Source of the DNA: Guillardia theta CCMP2712 | Lineage: Eukaryota; Cryptophyceae; Pyrenomonadales; Geminigeraceae | NCBI RefSeq assembly: GCF_000315625.1 | Contig: NW_005434542.1 | Location: 90,524 to 154,523 of the forward strand | Length of the DNA stretch: 64,000 nt | Direction of reading: 5' to 3' | In this document: piece by piece, positions 29,298-39,594 of the stretch | How the letters are laid out: the number at the start of each line of letters is the position of its first letter | Position numbering within the stretch: position 1 is the stretch's first letter | Program-made: the position numbers and the translations under genes | Notes under the pieces: generated by a model | What the model saw: only the letters and a program-made list of their open reading frames with translations | What the model was told of the DNA's origin: nothing | The model's database searches: none

Positions 29298-29817
29298 GGG
29301 CCCTTGGCGATCGGCCCAGGTGTACTTTTCCTTGTATCATAGATGGAATAGAGATTGTTTCGAATGTACTCAATAACCCTTACCTCTGCCCTCTTCTCTT
29401 CCACTCAGGTCCCATCCCCCAACACTCCTTCCTCCGCACTCTCGCCCTTACGAAATGAAATTGATTCTCATACTTGAAACCCCTCCTGTGCAGCAGATAC
29501 TGCTGAAAGAGTGGAGAATAGGTAATCCAGAAACCAAGACAGTAAGCCAACTTGAATGCAAGGATAAAGATTTTTACCCAGCCTGCCGTAAGGTTTCACA
29601 TCACGACCCCAGGCATGATAGCATGGAAGGAGACAAGTGAAAAGAATCGAGCAGAGCCGCATGAAATGATCACATGACATACAGCGGGACCTTTTGATCA
29701 ATTGCCGAGCAGGAAAAAAATCTTGTGGATTTCTAAATTTATTGCGTTTCATCAGAATTACGCCAGAGGCCGTGGCATCTTCGGCGGGATGAAAGCTAAC
29801 TAAATCAGCCAGGCGTC
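29298..29817. other. Intergenic between convergent genes
   Basis: About 520 bp between the unknown plus-strand gene and the 3' end of the PAS gene on the minus strand. No further gene seen. Confidence 0.6.
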
Positions 29818-30825
29818 CTAGGAGCTGAGGCTCACGCGCTTGACCTTGAAGCTGCGGCAGAAGTGCGGCTTTAAGAAGAGCTTGTTGCTGTTGCGACGGG
29901 TGTACGACACCATCTCGTTGCAGACGGAATCGGACAGAAGCTCCGGTTGCTCGTTCTCAAAAAAGATGAAGAGGATCTGAGCCCAGATGATCATCAGGAT
30001 CTGAAACAGCCTGCAGTTGCAGTCTACATGCGCATGCAGCCCGTCCAAGAACATCTTGGAAAGCTTGTTGGGGATCAAAGATCCCCAGAGCTTCTCCTCC
30101 CTCGCCTCATCCTCCAGGCGAAAATGCAGCACGAAAATGGCAGACTCACTGGAGTTGGTAACAAACTTGTCGACCTTGACAGTGACCTTCACTTCGCTGC
30201 ACTGAGCAGAGTAAAGAGTGAGACGAGTGACGTCGGAGCTTTGCGACAAAAGCTTGAAGACCGACATCAGCGAGCTCCTGTCGGTCTTGGGGCCGCACAA
30301 GAAGTTGACAGTTCTCCCAGTAACTTGAGCCCCGTCAAATCCAAAGATGTTGTTAAAACACGGATCGACATATCTGATCCGCGGGAGACAAGACCCTTGC
30401 ACTACCGCAATGCTGCTGTCCTTCTGCAACGGCTGGGTTGTGCTATCGGCAGGATCAAAGAAGATCACAAAGATAGCCCCTTGCTTGTTTTCAATGTAGC
30501 TGATCTCCAAGCAGCAATCCTTGGTCTCTCCGAAGCTGTCGTACATCGTTAAGAGACACGTGCAGCTTTGTTGCGGTGAATCACGGCATGCTTGCATTGT
30601 GTTCCTTAACATCTGAACGTTCGTCATGGGCCCTTGCAAGGTGCTCAAAGATCGTCCAATCAGTGCATCCTTGGACCAACGGAACATCTCCGACCACTCG
30701 CTGGAGGCATCGAGGAAGTTGTAGGGGACCGTACCTTTCACAACCACCAAGTTGCGATACCGCGACACTGCGGTGGTAGCTGCCTGGTTGTCCCAGTTGT
30801 GGCTAGATCTTGCCAGCGTCATCAT
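29818..30825 (-). CDS. Membrane-anchored protein with two PAS domains (LOV-like, no flavin cysteine)
   Basis: A 335-codon intronless ORF. Residues about 30-125 form a first PAS-like unit with FRWSKDALIGRSLSTLQGP. Residues about 140-235 form a second with VDPCFNNIFGFDGAQVTGRT and NFLCGPKTD. The GRxxxFLxGP(x)T core is that of the LOV/PAS_9 group. In photoactive LOV domains the core reads GRNCRFLQG; here the flavin-binding Cys position is Ser or Val, so blue-light adduct formation is unlikely. A Cys occupies the position of the usual Gln instead. Near residue 275 a hydrophobic stretch (FQILMIIWAQILFIFF) may anchor the protein to a membrane. The C-terminal tail KPHFCRSFKVKRVSLSS is shared with the paralog at 33799-34758. 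Confidence 0.7.
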   Translation of the reverse strand: MMTLARSSHNWDNQAATTAVSRYRNLVVVKGTVPYNFLDASSEWSEMFRWSKDALIGRSLSTLQGPMTNVQMLRNTMQACRDSPQQSCTCLLTMYDSFGETKDCCLEISYIENKQGAIFVIFFDPADSTTQPLQKDSSIAVVQGSCLPRIRYVDPCFNNIFGFDGAQVTGRTVNFLCGPKTDRSSLMSVFKLLSQSSDVTRLTLYSAQCSEVKVTVKVDKFVTNSSESAIFVLHFRLEDEAREEKLWGSLIPNKLSKMFLDGLHAHVDCNCRLFQILMIIWAQILFIFFENEQPELLSDSVCNEMVSYTRRNSNKLFLKPHFCRSFKVKRVSLSS

Positions 30826-32582
30826 GGCGGTGAAAGATCAAGAGAAGGAAGGGAAGAGGGAGAAGGGAAGGGAGAGAGAGTAATGGGGGAGCGGGAGGCA
30901 GTAAGGACGAGGCAACACGGACGGGAAGGAAGAGGTCAAGGGTCAGGAGTATCGGGTGAGGGGCGGGTTGTAGCGCAGTAGTAATGTCATCATTGCTGAC
31001 AGCGGGTATCGAAATATCCTCTTTTCAAACAATCTCAAAGGTATCCCGCTGAATAATACCCCCTCAAATCGACTTTGAGCGAATCTCAAGGGAAAAATCC
31101 TGGAGCATGGGTGGAATATCCTATGACGGCACTTAAGGAATCGCTGATGACATGGTAGACAAACAAACAAGTTCAAAAATTGTTTCCATGTACCCCTCCC
31201 CCAAAACGTCTTCGGTGTAGGTCGTAACTTTAAAACTCAGAGGCCAAAAACTGCTTGTGGATTACGTCTGCCATATCTGTGATTGGAATCATTGCAAAAT
31301 CACACTGTTTCATATCCTGTAAAGTGGTTTGAACGAGGGCAGCGATTTGTTTTCCTAGGAAAATATAAGTTTAGATTTGATGTCTCATCAATTTCATTGG
31401 TGCGGGCCTGTTTGAATACAAATCAGATCAGAGGGGTCGGTACGCAAGTGTAATACTATTTTTGAGCCCCCTCCGGCCTCTTGTCATGCATCTGGCATTT
31501 GAAAACTGTAAAACTTTTGTTTCAAAATTTTCAAATTTTGACCAAAGGGAAATGAATTCGAAATTCTTTCAAACATGCATAAAACAAGGTCACTTGTTGC
31601 ATCATGGCAAACCCTACCCCACCCTTCCCTTCCCTTGCTTTCAGTACCTGAACAACAGATCAGTACCCGTACTCATCAAGCATCTCATTCCGAAGTCACG
31701 CAGCCAACTTAAAACCTAGCACTTTCCGACCGTGACGAAGGGCTAGAGCCGGGCCGGGCCGGGCCGCAACACGGGCCGCGGTCAGTCGCCGTACGGTCAC
31801 GGTGCCACCGCCGGTCCCCTCAGGCTCAAACTTACCTTTGACCGTCGACTCCCGAGCCTAGTAACTTGAACTTCGGAACTCACCGTTCGGAAGCGGCTGC
31901 CTGACACGCCTGGCACTTCATGGCGAATCATTAGTACCCGGTACTAGTACATGAAAACCTACCTCTCTCACTTCCGGCCGCCGACGGTGACTTTGAATAA
32001 ATGACTTGATCGTCGGCGTCGGACTCAGCCTCCGAGTCACGCTTCTTTCACTCGAAGTACTACGCGGCCAAATGACACTGCCGTCGGTGTCGGAGACCAC
32101 TCAGTGACTTGCCAGGGAGCAAACCGTGAACTGCAAGCGGCAGCACAGCCGGGAAGATCCGATGATCCGAGGGCATCGTAATGCATATGCTCAGCACGTC
32201 CCGCCAAAGGCCTTTCTTCCCATCATCGCCAGCACTGATGGCCTCTTGCAGGACGAGTGCGTTGCGCTTTCTGTGGCCCCCGGCTGGCGGATCGCTCGGC
32301 GAACACTGAAGGAAACGGCAGCGCAGTGGATGGAGTCGGCCTCGCAAGACGTCTCAGGTAATCCGACTTGCGGTGGCAAACGCATCCGCCGGGTCCAGGA
32401 TCAGTCATTCGTCAGCTCAAGGCCTCCCTGTCCTACGCTGCCCGGATCATCGCGGGTGCATCAGTCCCGGTACGGTATGCGTCTCATTCCGACTTCGGCG
32501 GCGGCCACCGACCGTCCGCCGCATCCGCGGCCCTGCCATGCGGCCGCGCGGGGGACTTGTCACAGTGTCCTGCGCGCCGTTA
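30826..32582. other. Intergenic: purine-rich then GC-rich DNA
   Basis: A purine-rich stretch upstream of the PAS gene (30840-30960) is followed by AT-rich DNA and, from about 31740, GC-rich DNA with GGGCC runs. ORFs in the GC-rich part (32126-32587 and others) show no domain, start context or splice support. Confidence 0.6.
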
Positions 32583-32838
32583 AGTGAAGGTATCAGTTAA
32601 CTTTGGGGGACAGCAGTCGGCAGGATTGGGTTTGGTTCTCGCTGTCTTTTCTCTTCTCGCCGCCGCAAGTTGGCCTGTGATGCGACAGTGTCAGGGTCAA
32701 GCCTCCTCGACTCTCCTTATTGTCCTCGTACCGTAACTTTGAGTAAAGAGATAAAGGCGGGCCTACTATCATGATGGGCCAACCGCCGTTCAACTGCTGT
32801 CCCCCAAACAAGTTGGCGGCTTAACTGATACCTTCACT
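32583..32838. mobile_element. Second foldback / MITE-like element
   Basis: AGTGAAGGTATCAGTTAA (32583-32600) pairs with its complement at 32821-32838, and CTTTGGGGGACAGCAGT (32601-32617) pairs with 32793-32808. The right arm carries an extra 12 bp (CAAGTTGGCGGC) between the two paired parts. The centre, about 175 bp, is non-coding. The arms differ from those of the element at 8754-9081, but size and GC-rich setting are alike. Confidence 0.6.
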
Positions 32839-33798
32839 CAAACGGTTCAACGCCGGGTTGTCCACCGTCGGAGTCATGGCCTCGGACCGTCCCGGCGGCG
32901 CCGGAGGGCGGCGGGCCGGGCCGGCCCGATCGGAGCACGGCGCCGGTACATAGGCTGCGGCCGCGCCCTTCTCCCGGGAGTACGGTCCACTCGGATGCCA
33001 TCAACCACCGTCGCTCGAGTTGATTTGGAATCGGATGATCAAGTTCAATGATTGACAAGTTGACAGTGAGGCGGCTTATCATCTTGTCATCTCATGTAAC
33101 AAAATGCTCTGATAACTAACCTGATCGGACTGTGGATGTCAACCGACTAAAAGAAATTAAGCTAGAGAGAGACTAGATTAAGCCTGGCGAGAGAGAGACT
33201 CGATGATGCTGAGCTTAGGGTTTTGTTGATGTTGTGAAGGTTAAACCCGGTAGTAAGTGTAGGTAAGACCTCTTGCAAGAAAGAAGCAGGGATGTTAAAA
33301 GGTGGTCTTTGTCTGAGTAGCGATCTCGTGCATCGAGGTGAGTTGTGATCGTGTGGATCGGGGGTTAGAGATTGAGACTTTTGGCAGCAATCCATGAAGC
33401 TGCTTGTTTGGTCACGAGTCCCACCCTTGCCCAAGTAGGCCTTAAGAAGTCTGGCCAGTATCATCAGATCTCCAACTTCCGTAAAAGCAAATTCAAGTTC
33501 GATAGATTGTAAATTCATTACAGAAATCCTAGGCTAACTTGAAATGTTCGAAAAGCCGACTGTACAATTAGAAGAATTACAACACGAGACAGCAAGGACT
33601 TGCTATTCTGATTCTGTTTCTACAACTTTTGCCCTGCAGCTACACTTGAAGCAAGTAATAAATAATTTCCGACTGAATGGTGATGTCGTTGTCATCAAGT
33701 ATGTGTGCAGCAAAGTTTGGCAAATTCCGGCACAACTTGCCGCCAACTTGGCATGTCACGTTGCCATGACATGTTGCCAAGTTGAACTGGAAACTCGT
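32839..33798. other. GC-rich then mixed DNA downstream of PAS paralog
   Basis: GC-rich to about 33010. A minus-strand 118-codon ORF (33162-33518) starts at an ATG but has no domain. The part next to 33799 is the 3' flank of the PAS gene. Confidence 0.5.
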
Positions 33799-34758
33799 TC
33801 AGATACTCAGACGTTTGACCCGAAACGAGTTCGAAAAATGAGGCTGAATGATCCTTTGAGAACCGCTGCTCATTGTTGACCGCCTCCTGGCCAGGTTGCA
33901 TACCCTTGGAGGAGATTGGTTGAGTTCGAGATCATCGTCGTCTACGCTGATGTACTGCAAGAAGAAGACGAGTCCATGGAAGATCATGATCATAACGGTG
34001 GCAAGAAGTCGAAGTCCTGCTGACAGCCTTTGAACTCTCCTTTCAGGGACAATCGGCTGCGAATCTACAACATGATCGTGGCCTCGAGACCAAAATTCCA
34101 ACAAGAAAACCCTAAAGAGCCAATCCAAGACCGCGGATACGGGAACAACAACGAGAATCCTCACAAAGATGGATTCCATGATGTTATCAAAAAATCTCGT
34201 GGCATATTCGTACCCGTGACGCATTATGTTGCTCTCGCTCGCTTGGTCCCGTATAGTTTCTATGGCGAATTCGGTAAAGCGTTCTTTTGTATTCTCATCC
34301 ATTTTCTTCAAGCTTCCGGCAATTTCAGAATCCACGGCATTTCTGATAATGACCAGCATGAAACGTTTGTGTCTATGCTCAAATGAATGCAGCTCCATTA
34401 GACATTTTAGCGCCTTTCCTTGGATTGTGTACAATGTAGACTCAAGTGAATCTCCTTCAATATCGTAATCCGTGTCATGCCCGCTAATCAAATCGCTGAG
34501 TTGTGAAGTGTTGGTAGCCGGTCCATGCAATACAAAAAAAGACCTTCCCTGGAGCATCATCTTTGACCATTCAAATCTGTCAGCAAACGATTGAGAGGTT
34601 TGAATCATTTCGAATGCAGGGCTAACGTCCAACAGCACCCATTCCTCATTAGTTAAATTGTTCTGCTGTATGTAACTTTCAAGATCGTCTTGAACAACGC
34701 TGTCACTGTAAGTCCAATCATGTGAGCAGCGTTTCTTATCACTGGGCTGTGAAGACAT
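33799..34758 (-). CDS. Membrane-anchored PAS-domain protein, paralog of the gene at 29818-30825
   Basis: A 319-codon intronless ORF. A PAS-like unit spans about residues 35-130, with FEWSKMMLQGRSFFVLHGPA matching the FRWSKDALIGRSLSTLQGP region of the neighbour. The second PAS unit of the neighbour is replaced by a charged helical segment (KKMDENTKERFTEFAIETIR). Two hydrophobic stretches follow (IFVRILVVVPVSAVLDWLF; LRLLATVMIMIFHGLVFFL), likely membrane helices. The tail QPHFSNSFRVKRLSI is shared with the neighbour. The flavin-Cys position of LOV domains is not kept. The shared head and tail with a divergent middle point to an old tandem duplication followed by domain loss. Ligand and partner are unknown. 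Confidence 0.65.
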   Translation of the reverse strand: MSSQPSDKKRCSHDWTYSDSVVQDDLESYIQQNNLTNEEWVLLDVSPAFEMIQTSQSFADRFEWSKMMLQGRSFFVLHGPATNTSQLSDLISGHDTDYDIEGDSLESTLYTIQGKALKCLMELHSFEHRHKRFMLVIIRNAVDSEIAGSLKKMDENTKERFTEFAIETIRDQASESNIMRHGYEYATRFFDNIMESIFVRILVVVPVSAVLDWLFRVFLLEFWSRGHDHVVDSQPIVPERRVQRLSAGLRLLATVMIMIFHGLVFFLQYISVDDDDLELNQSPPRVCNLARRRSTMSSGSQRIIQPHFSNSFRVKRLSI

Positions 34759-36458
34759 CCTGCGCCGACCCTCAAGCGAACGCGAGACTAAATATGATCA
34801 GGACGGGCAAGAGAGACTGATGGTAATGAAACAGGAGAGAAGGAGGTAGGATACGATGAGAAAGGGACAAGATGAGAGCTGTCCGAGGAGATGGGATAAG
34901 GACGAGCTGCTGGGGCTAAAAGGGCGGGGGCAGGTGAAGGAGCAAGTGCCCTCGAGGTGCAGGGCAGAAGAGGCCTAGAGGGAAGGAGGCGGATGGACAT
35001 GCTTGCTGACATGCTTACAACAAAACAAGCAACGTTTTGGAATTGGTTTAAATCCCCCATGGAAAAAGATATGTTTTATTTCTGTACCCATTGATTTCAC
35101 CCCTGTTTGCCATATGATTTAGGACCCCTCGTCTGCCTTTTTCGAGCAGACACAAGATCTCATCAGACCCCCCATCAAGGTCATTGAATCCTCAATCATT
35201 ACTCTATATAAAATGGACAATGGTCCTACCATCACATTCCTTTTGAGAACGACATCTGCTCCCGACAAGTGGTCTAAATTTTATGGGACTCGAAATGATT
35301 TGAGAAAATTCAGATTTAGGTTTGAAGAGAAGGTTCAGGCGAGTGCTTTCTAGAAATGTCCTTGATGCCATTTGAGCAAAACCAACCTTGAAACATATTT
35401 CCAAACTCTCGGTCATTTCTTTTCAAAGTATTGTTTGAAATTTGGATCATTTTCTATTTTGGAAGGTGCTAAAATTTACCACATCAGGCTTTACACTCCC
35501 AAGGGGCGATAACCTGGTAGGGTACCCAGATATCCAGAAAGTACCCATCCAATTACAGACAGAATGAAGGGTACAGATGGTGGATTTGAGTTTCTCCAGA
35601 TACGTACCGAGGGTAGGTAGTGAGAAACAGGAGTAAAAAACCAAACAGATTTATCTTGAAAGGTTTCTTTTACTCGACGCTTCGTTCGTGATTGACTGGA
35701 AGAGGCTCATAACCTTCTTGACAGTCATATGTCTCAGGGGGTGGTACACCTGTACCCCCCCTGCTGATGAGTATTTGCAGTTGAAATTCACGAGCATCCA
35801 CAAGGAGGGTGGGGTGGACTGGGATATAGGGGTGGGCTGTTACTCAAAGGATATGGTCGCTTTGAAAAGAACTCTTTTCGCTCCACAGGAGTCGCTGGGA
35901 GTCATGTTCAGGGCAGCACTTGGGGCATCGGATCTGCTCCTAGGATTTGTTCCGATGCCTTCCGGTCGCTTCGGGCTGAGGCGAGCTCGAAATCATACCG
36001 TCCGAACACTCGGATCAACCAGTCCGGCCCGATCGGATTTTTTGTCCGGCCCGGCCCGATTGTGATGAAAGAGCCCTCATCCCACCTCAGTCCCATCGAT
36101 GCGATCCATGGAAGATTCGCGCTGAAATTCTGTGGTGCTCGAGCGAGGGCTGGTGGGAAGGAAGGAGGGGGAGGAGGGGGCGGGGGGATGGTAGGAGGAG
36201 CGAGGATCCCTGGCAGAGGAGAAGCAGAGAACGCAGGAGAGGATGAGTGAGCGAAGGAAGGGTGTGGGAGGAAGGGGCTGAAGCGTGAGAACAGGAAAAG
36301 TGATATAGAGAGAGTATATGGAGGGAACTCTACCTCAGAAATATATGGTAGTGGGGGGATGTCTCCAGGTAGACCTCGGTTCTCTGATGAGGCGGAGCAC
36401 TGTCGGATCTCGGTTCATGGTTGATGTCCTCGCTGCGCTGACCCTCCATGTGAACCAG
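34759..36458. other. Intergenic, no supported gene
   Basis: Purine-rich promoter-side DNA of the PAS gene is followed by AT-rich sequence and GTACC-rich stretches (35510-35610). GC-rich DNA (35890-36070) and polypurine tracts (36150-36300) lead up to the CS-cyclophilin start. The ORF at 35688-36065 lacks support. Confidence 0.55.
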
Positions 36459-38529
36459 ATGCCGCGGCTCATCCTGCTGTTGGTGGTTCTTGGTATTTGC
36501 TCTGCCAACTATGCGAGCAGGTAATGAGGATGTGAGAACGAGAAAGATCCTTGTGCCCCTGACGCCCTTGACGTGAAGATATGCGCCCATGGCCGGACCT
36601 AGGAAGTTCTTGGGTGATGGAGAACTTCCGAGTGTGCTGAACTCACGCGAGCTGCTTCCTGAGTCACAAACAACAGTCCCACAAGCTCTGCGTTTGAGAG
36701 GAGGAGGCTTGCCGTATAGGTACCAGGTAGAGCTCGGAGCCTGCTGTGGGTCTCCCATGACGCCATGAGCGCAGGACAACTGGAGTGACATTGTGGTGAG
36801 AATGCCCATCGACGAGCCCATCAAGTCCAAGGACATCCACTACAAGCTCACACCGTGAGTGAACGCTCCTGCGGAGTCTTCCTTCTCTCCTCCCCTGGGA
36901 CAAGGCTGCCCTGGTGTGACAGCGTGCGGCGCCAGGTCGATGTTGGAGCTGGGCCTCAAAGGGCAGGAGCCGTTTGTGAGTGTGACCCTGCGGGTACTCC
37001 TTGCTGTGTGATATGTGCTGGCAGATCAAAGACGAGCTCTGGGGGCTGGTGAAGGTGGACGAGTGCTTGTGAGGCTGCTGGGATGTAGATGGGGGTGCAG
37101 CTGAAGGCATGTGTAGGTGGGAGATCGAGATGGACAACAAGCTCGGGAGGCACGTGGCCCTGCAGCTGAAGAAGGTGAGGAGCCCGAGGGAGGCAGCAGG
37201 CTGGTGATGGTGCGGGCAGGCGAAGGGAGAGAAGTGGGACTTCCTGCTGAAGAAGGAGGACATCCCGCCTGACATGACGGTGCCGCGTTCCCCTGCTCGA
37301 TGAGATTTTCCCTCCGTCGGGGCTCACGCAGGCGCAGGTGACAGAGAAGTGCTTCCTCGACATTCAGGTTGTTGGTGGCAGCTGGGAGGTCCCCCTGGGA
37401 CTGACGTCGCTGGTGCAGATCGATGGGGAGGCGGTTGGTCGGATCGTCATCGGGCTGTACGGCAAGGTGACTTGATTGCTCGACGCAATGGACTAGGGGT
37501 TAATAGAGGACCGCAGACTTGCCCCCGCACTGCCTACAACTTCAGAGCCCTCTGTACTGGCGAGGTAGGAGCACGTTTGATTTCCTCCACCCCCCTCCCT
37601 CCACCTCTCCTCCACCACCTCTCTTCCTCGCTCTCCGAGCCTCCTCCCTCCCTCGTCTCTCCCTCCACCTTCTTCCCTCCATCTCTCATCCTCCTCTGCT
37701 CCTAACGTGCCTCAAAGGTCCAGGTTGACCCCGAGAAGCACAAACGAACGCAGGCGGCCAACGCGACTCTCACCTACAAGGGAACCAAGTTTCATCGCAT
37801 CATCCCGAGCTTCATGGTGAGGGGAGGAGGTGAAGACAAGCGAGCTTCTCATGTAGATATCAGGTTCAAGGAGGAGACTTCACCAAGGGCGATGGAACTG
37901 GGGGAGAGTCGGTCTATGGAGGAAGGTAATGCTGCCCCCTTCCCCTTGACCGCTCCCTCTCCTTTCCATGCTCATTCCTCTGATTCCTCCTGCCTCCTTT
38001 CCCCTACCCTCACTCCATGTGCTCTTCCCCAGTCTTCTCACCCGCTCCTCATCAACTCTCTTGCCATCAAGCACACCCCTCCTCTTCCTCTTTCTTCCTC
38101 CTCCTTGAATGACCACACGTGCGTTTGAAAGGTTCGAGGACGAGAGCTTCCAGATCAAGCACTCTCGCGAGGGCCTCGTGTCGATGGCGAACGCTGGAGC
38201 AGACTGCAACGGGGCTCAGGTAGGGAGGGCAAGACATGGTGACGAGTGGGGCTGATCTTGGTCAAGTTCTTCATCACCACAGCAAGTGCGGCTCATCTCA
38301 ACGGCAAGCATGTTGTCTTCGGCGAGGTGGATGCCATGACAGATGGTCAGTCCCACCATGACGCCTGTTGGCAGGTCCTAGAAGGATATGAGTTCGTGCA
38401 GAAGATCGAAGACTGCGGGTCCAACAGGTTTGTGCTGCTTGCATCCAGCTATCGCAGATGACATCTTCGAGCAGCGGGAAGCCTTCCAAGGAGGTCGTCA
38501 TTGTGGATTGCGGCGTTGTCAGCGAGTAG
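36459..38529 (+). CDS. Leader-bearing CS-domain (NudC/p23-like) fused to cyclophilin peptidyl-prolyl isomerase
   Basis: Sixteen exons join in phase to about 338 residues: 36459-36520, 36603-36726, 36775-36854, 36936-36975, 37025-37068, 37117-37174, 37220-37279, 37332-37367, 37419-37466, 37517-37564, 37718-37816, 37864-37925, 38132-38219, 38267-38326, 38375-38427 and 38475-38529. Exon 1 is a signal peptide ([13 protein letters not shown]). Exon 2 ends with [14 protein letters not shown]. Exons 3-7 form a CS domain like NudC ([39 protein letters not shown]). Exons 8-16 form a full cyclophilin: the catalytic Arg in [36 protein letters not shown] and [14 protein letters not shown]. His replaces the Trp of cyclophilin A that binds cyclosporin, as in CyP40-type proteins. 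It probably assists protein folding in the secretory path or plastid. One CYP exon start (37718) could shift by 6 bp. Confidence 0.88.
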
Positions 38530-38716
38530 GAATCGAAAGATGTGTTGTGAATGTTCAAGGTTGAACCAAGAAAAACGTTTCATTGACATCTAAAATTTAC
38601 AACTCGCCCACACCGTTTGCCTTCCACCATTCGTAGAGAGAAGAGAGAGAGATACGATGAAAGATTCGTCACTGGCAACCAACACGAGTCAGCCGACGGC
38701 ATGTGACGGCATGTGC

Positions 38717-39594
38717 TCAAGCACAAGGAACCTGTTGACTTGAAGCAAATTTTGCTTTGATTTGTTCAAGTTCTTCTTGTTGTTTCTCCAGTAATACCTG
38801 CGGCAACGTTCAACCAGGCACCTCACATGTGACAATCTCTTACTTTCTTCGTCTGTTTATTCGGCTGATAGTACAACACTATCAGGTAGCTGCCCAAACG
38901 TCAGTAGCGCTCAGCACAACCAACGATGCAAACTCACCGATCCAGCACGTGAAATCCTGAGAGATTGTCGCATGCATTCTTTGCGTCGTAGATGTCTTCA
39001 TACACCACAAAGGCAGTCCCACGCGTGTCCTTCGTGTTCCCCCTGCACCCACTCTCAGCAAATGCACACTACCACGAGTTCAGGAAGGAAGCACAGTGTG
39101 AGGAGATGAGGAGATGAGGAGATGAGGGGGAAAGTTCCAAACATGACCATGACAAGATCATCACATCTGCAAAGACACAGGAAGAGGAGGTCACGCTGCA
39201 TGCGGTCCTACTCACTTGCGGATCTGGCGAATAGCTCCGTAACGACCGAACAGATCGTACAGCTCTTCTGCTGTGATCTTGAAGGGGAGGTTCCTAAGGG
39301 AGCAGCGGCGTCAGTCTGACTGCTCTGCCTACCTCAACCTCCTACCTGACGAAGAGGATTCGGTTCACCTCGGGAGGTAGACGCGCCTATGCATCAAGGG
39401 TCACTCGAAGGGACGGGCCAGCCGTTCGCCCCCAGCAACGCAGGAGCGCTGCAACACGAGACACTCCACGAACATGCAACGACATGACAGCAAACATCAT
39501 CAAGCTTTCAACTTCTTCACCCCCGTTCATCAGCCCCGTCACTCACATTCGCACGTCCGCGCCATGCGTTCTGTACACCAGGGTCGAGGGCCAT
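38717..39594 (-). CDS. SF3B6: SF3b complex subunit 6 (p14), RNA-recognition-motif splicing factor
   Basis: Spliced exons give about 132 residues that align closely with human SF3B14/SF3B6 as I know it. Exon 1 (39594-39547) ends RGRAN. Exon 2 (39386-39346) reads [14 protein letters not shown]. The next reads [20 protein letters not shown] then IRQIRK. The next reads [20 protein letters not shown] then [15 protein letters not shown], followed by [15 protein letters not shown]. The last has [17 protein letters not shown] and the stop at 38717-38719. The RRM is complete. In the U2 snRNP this subunit contacts SF3B1 and sits near the branch-point adenosine. The helical C-terminal tail is slightly longer than in animals. 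The gene is convergent with the CS-cyclophilin gene, the stops being about 190 bp apart. Confidence 0.93.

Noticed and set aside
29818-30825. Calling the PAS protein a blue-light LOV photoreceptor
   Set aside because: The cysteine that forms the flavin adduct is replaced by Ser or Val in both units.
32126-32587. Overlapping plus- and minus-strand ORFs of 60-153 codons
   Set aside because: All three frames are open because of GC-rich composition; no family, leader or repeat of coding type was visible.
35688-36065. Plus-strand 125-codon ORF upstream of the CS-cyclophilin gene
   Set aside because: No domain, no splice signals leading into the next gene, and its second half lies in GC-rich repeat-like DNA.
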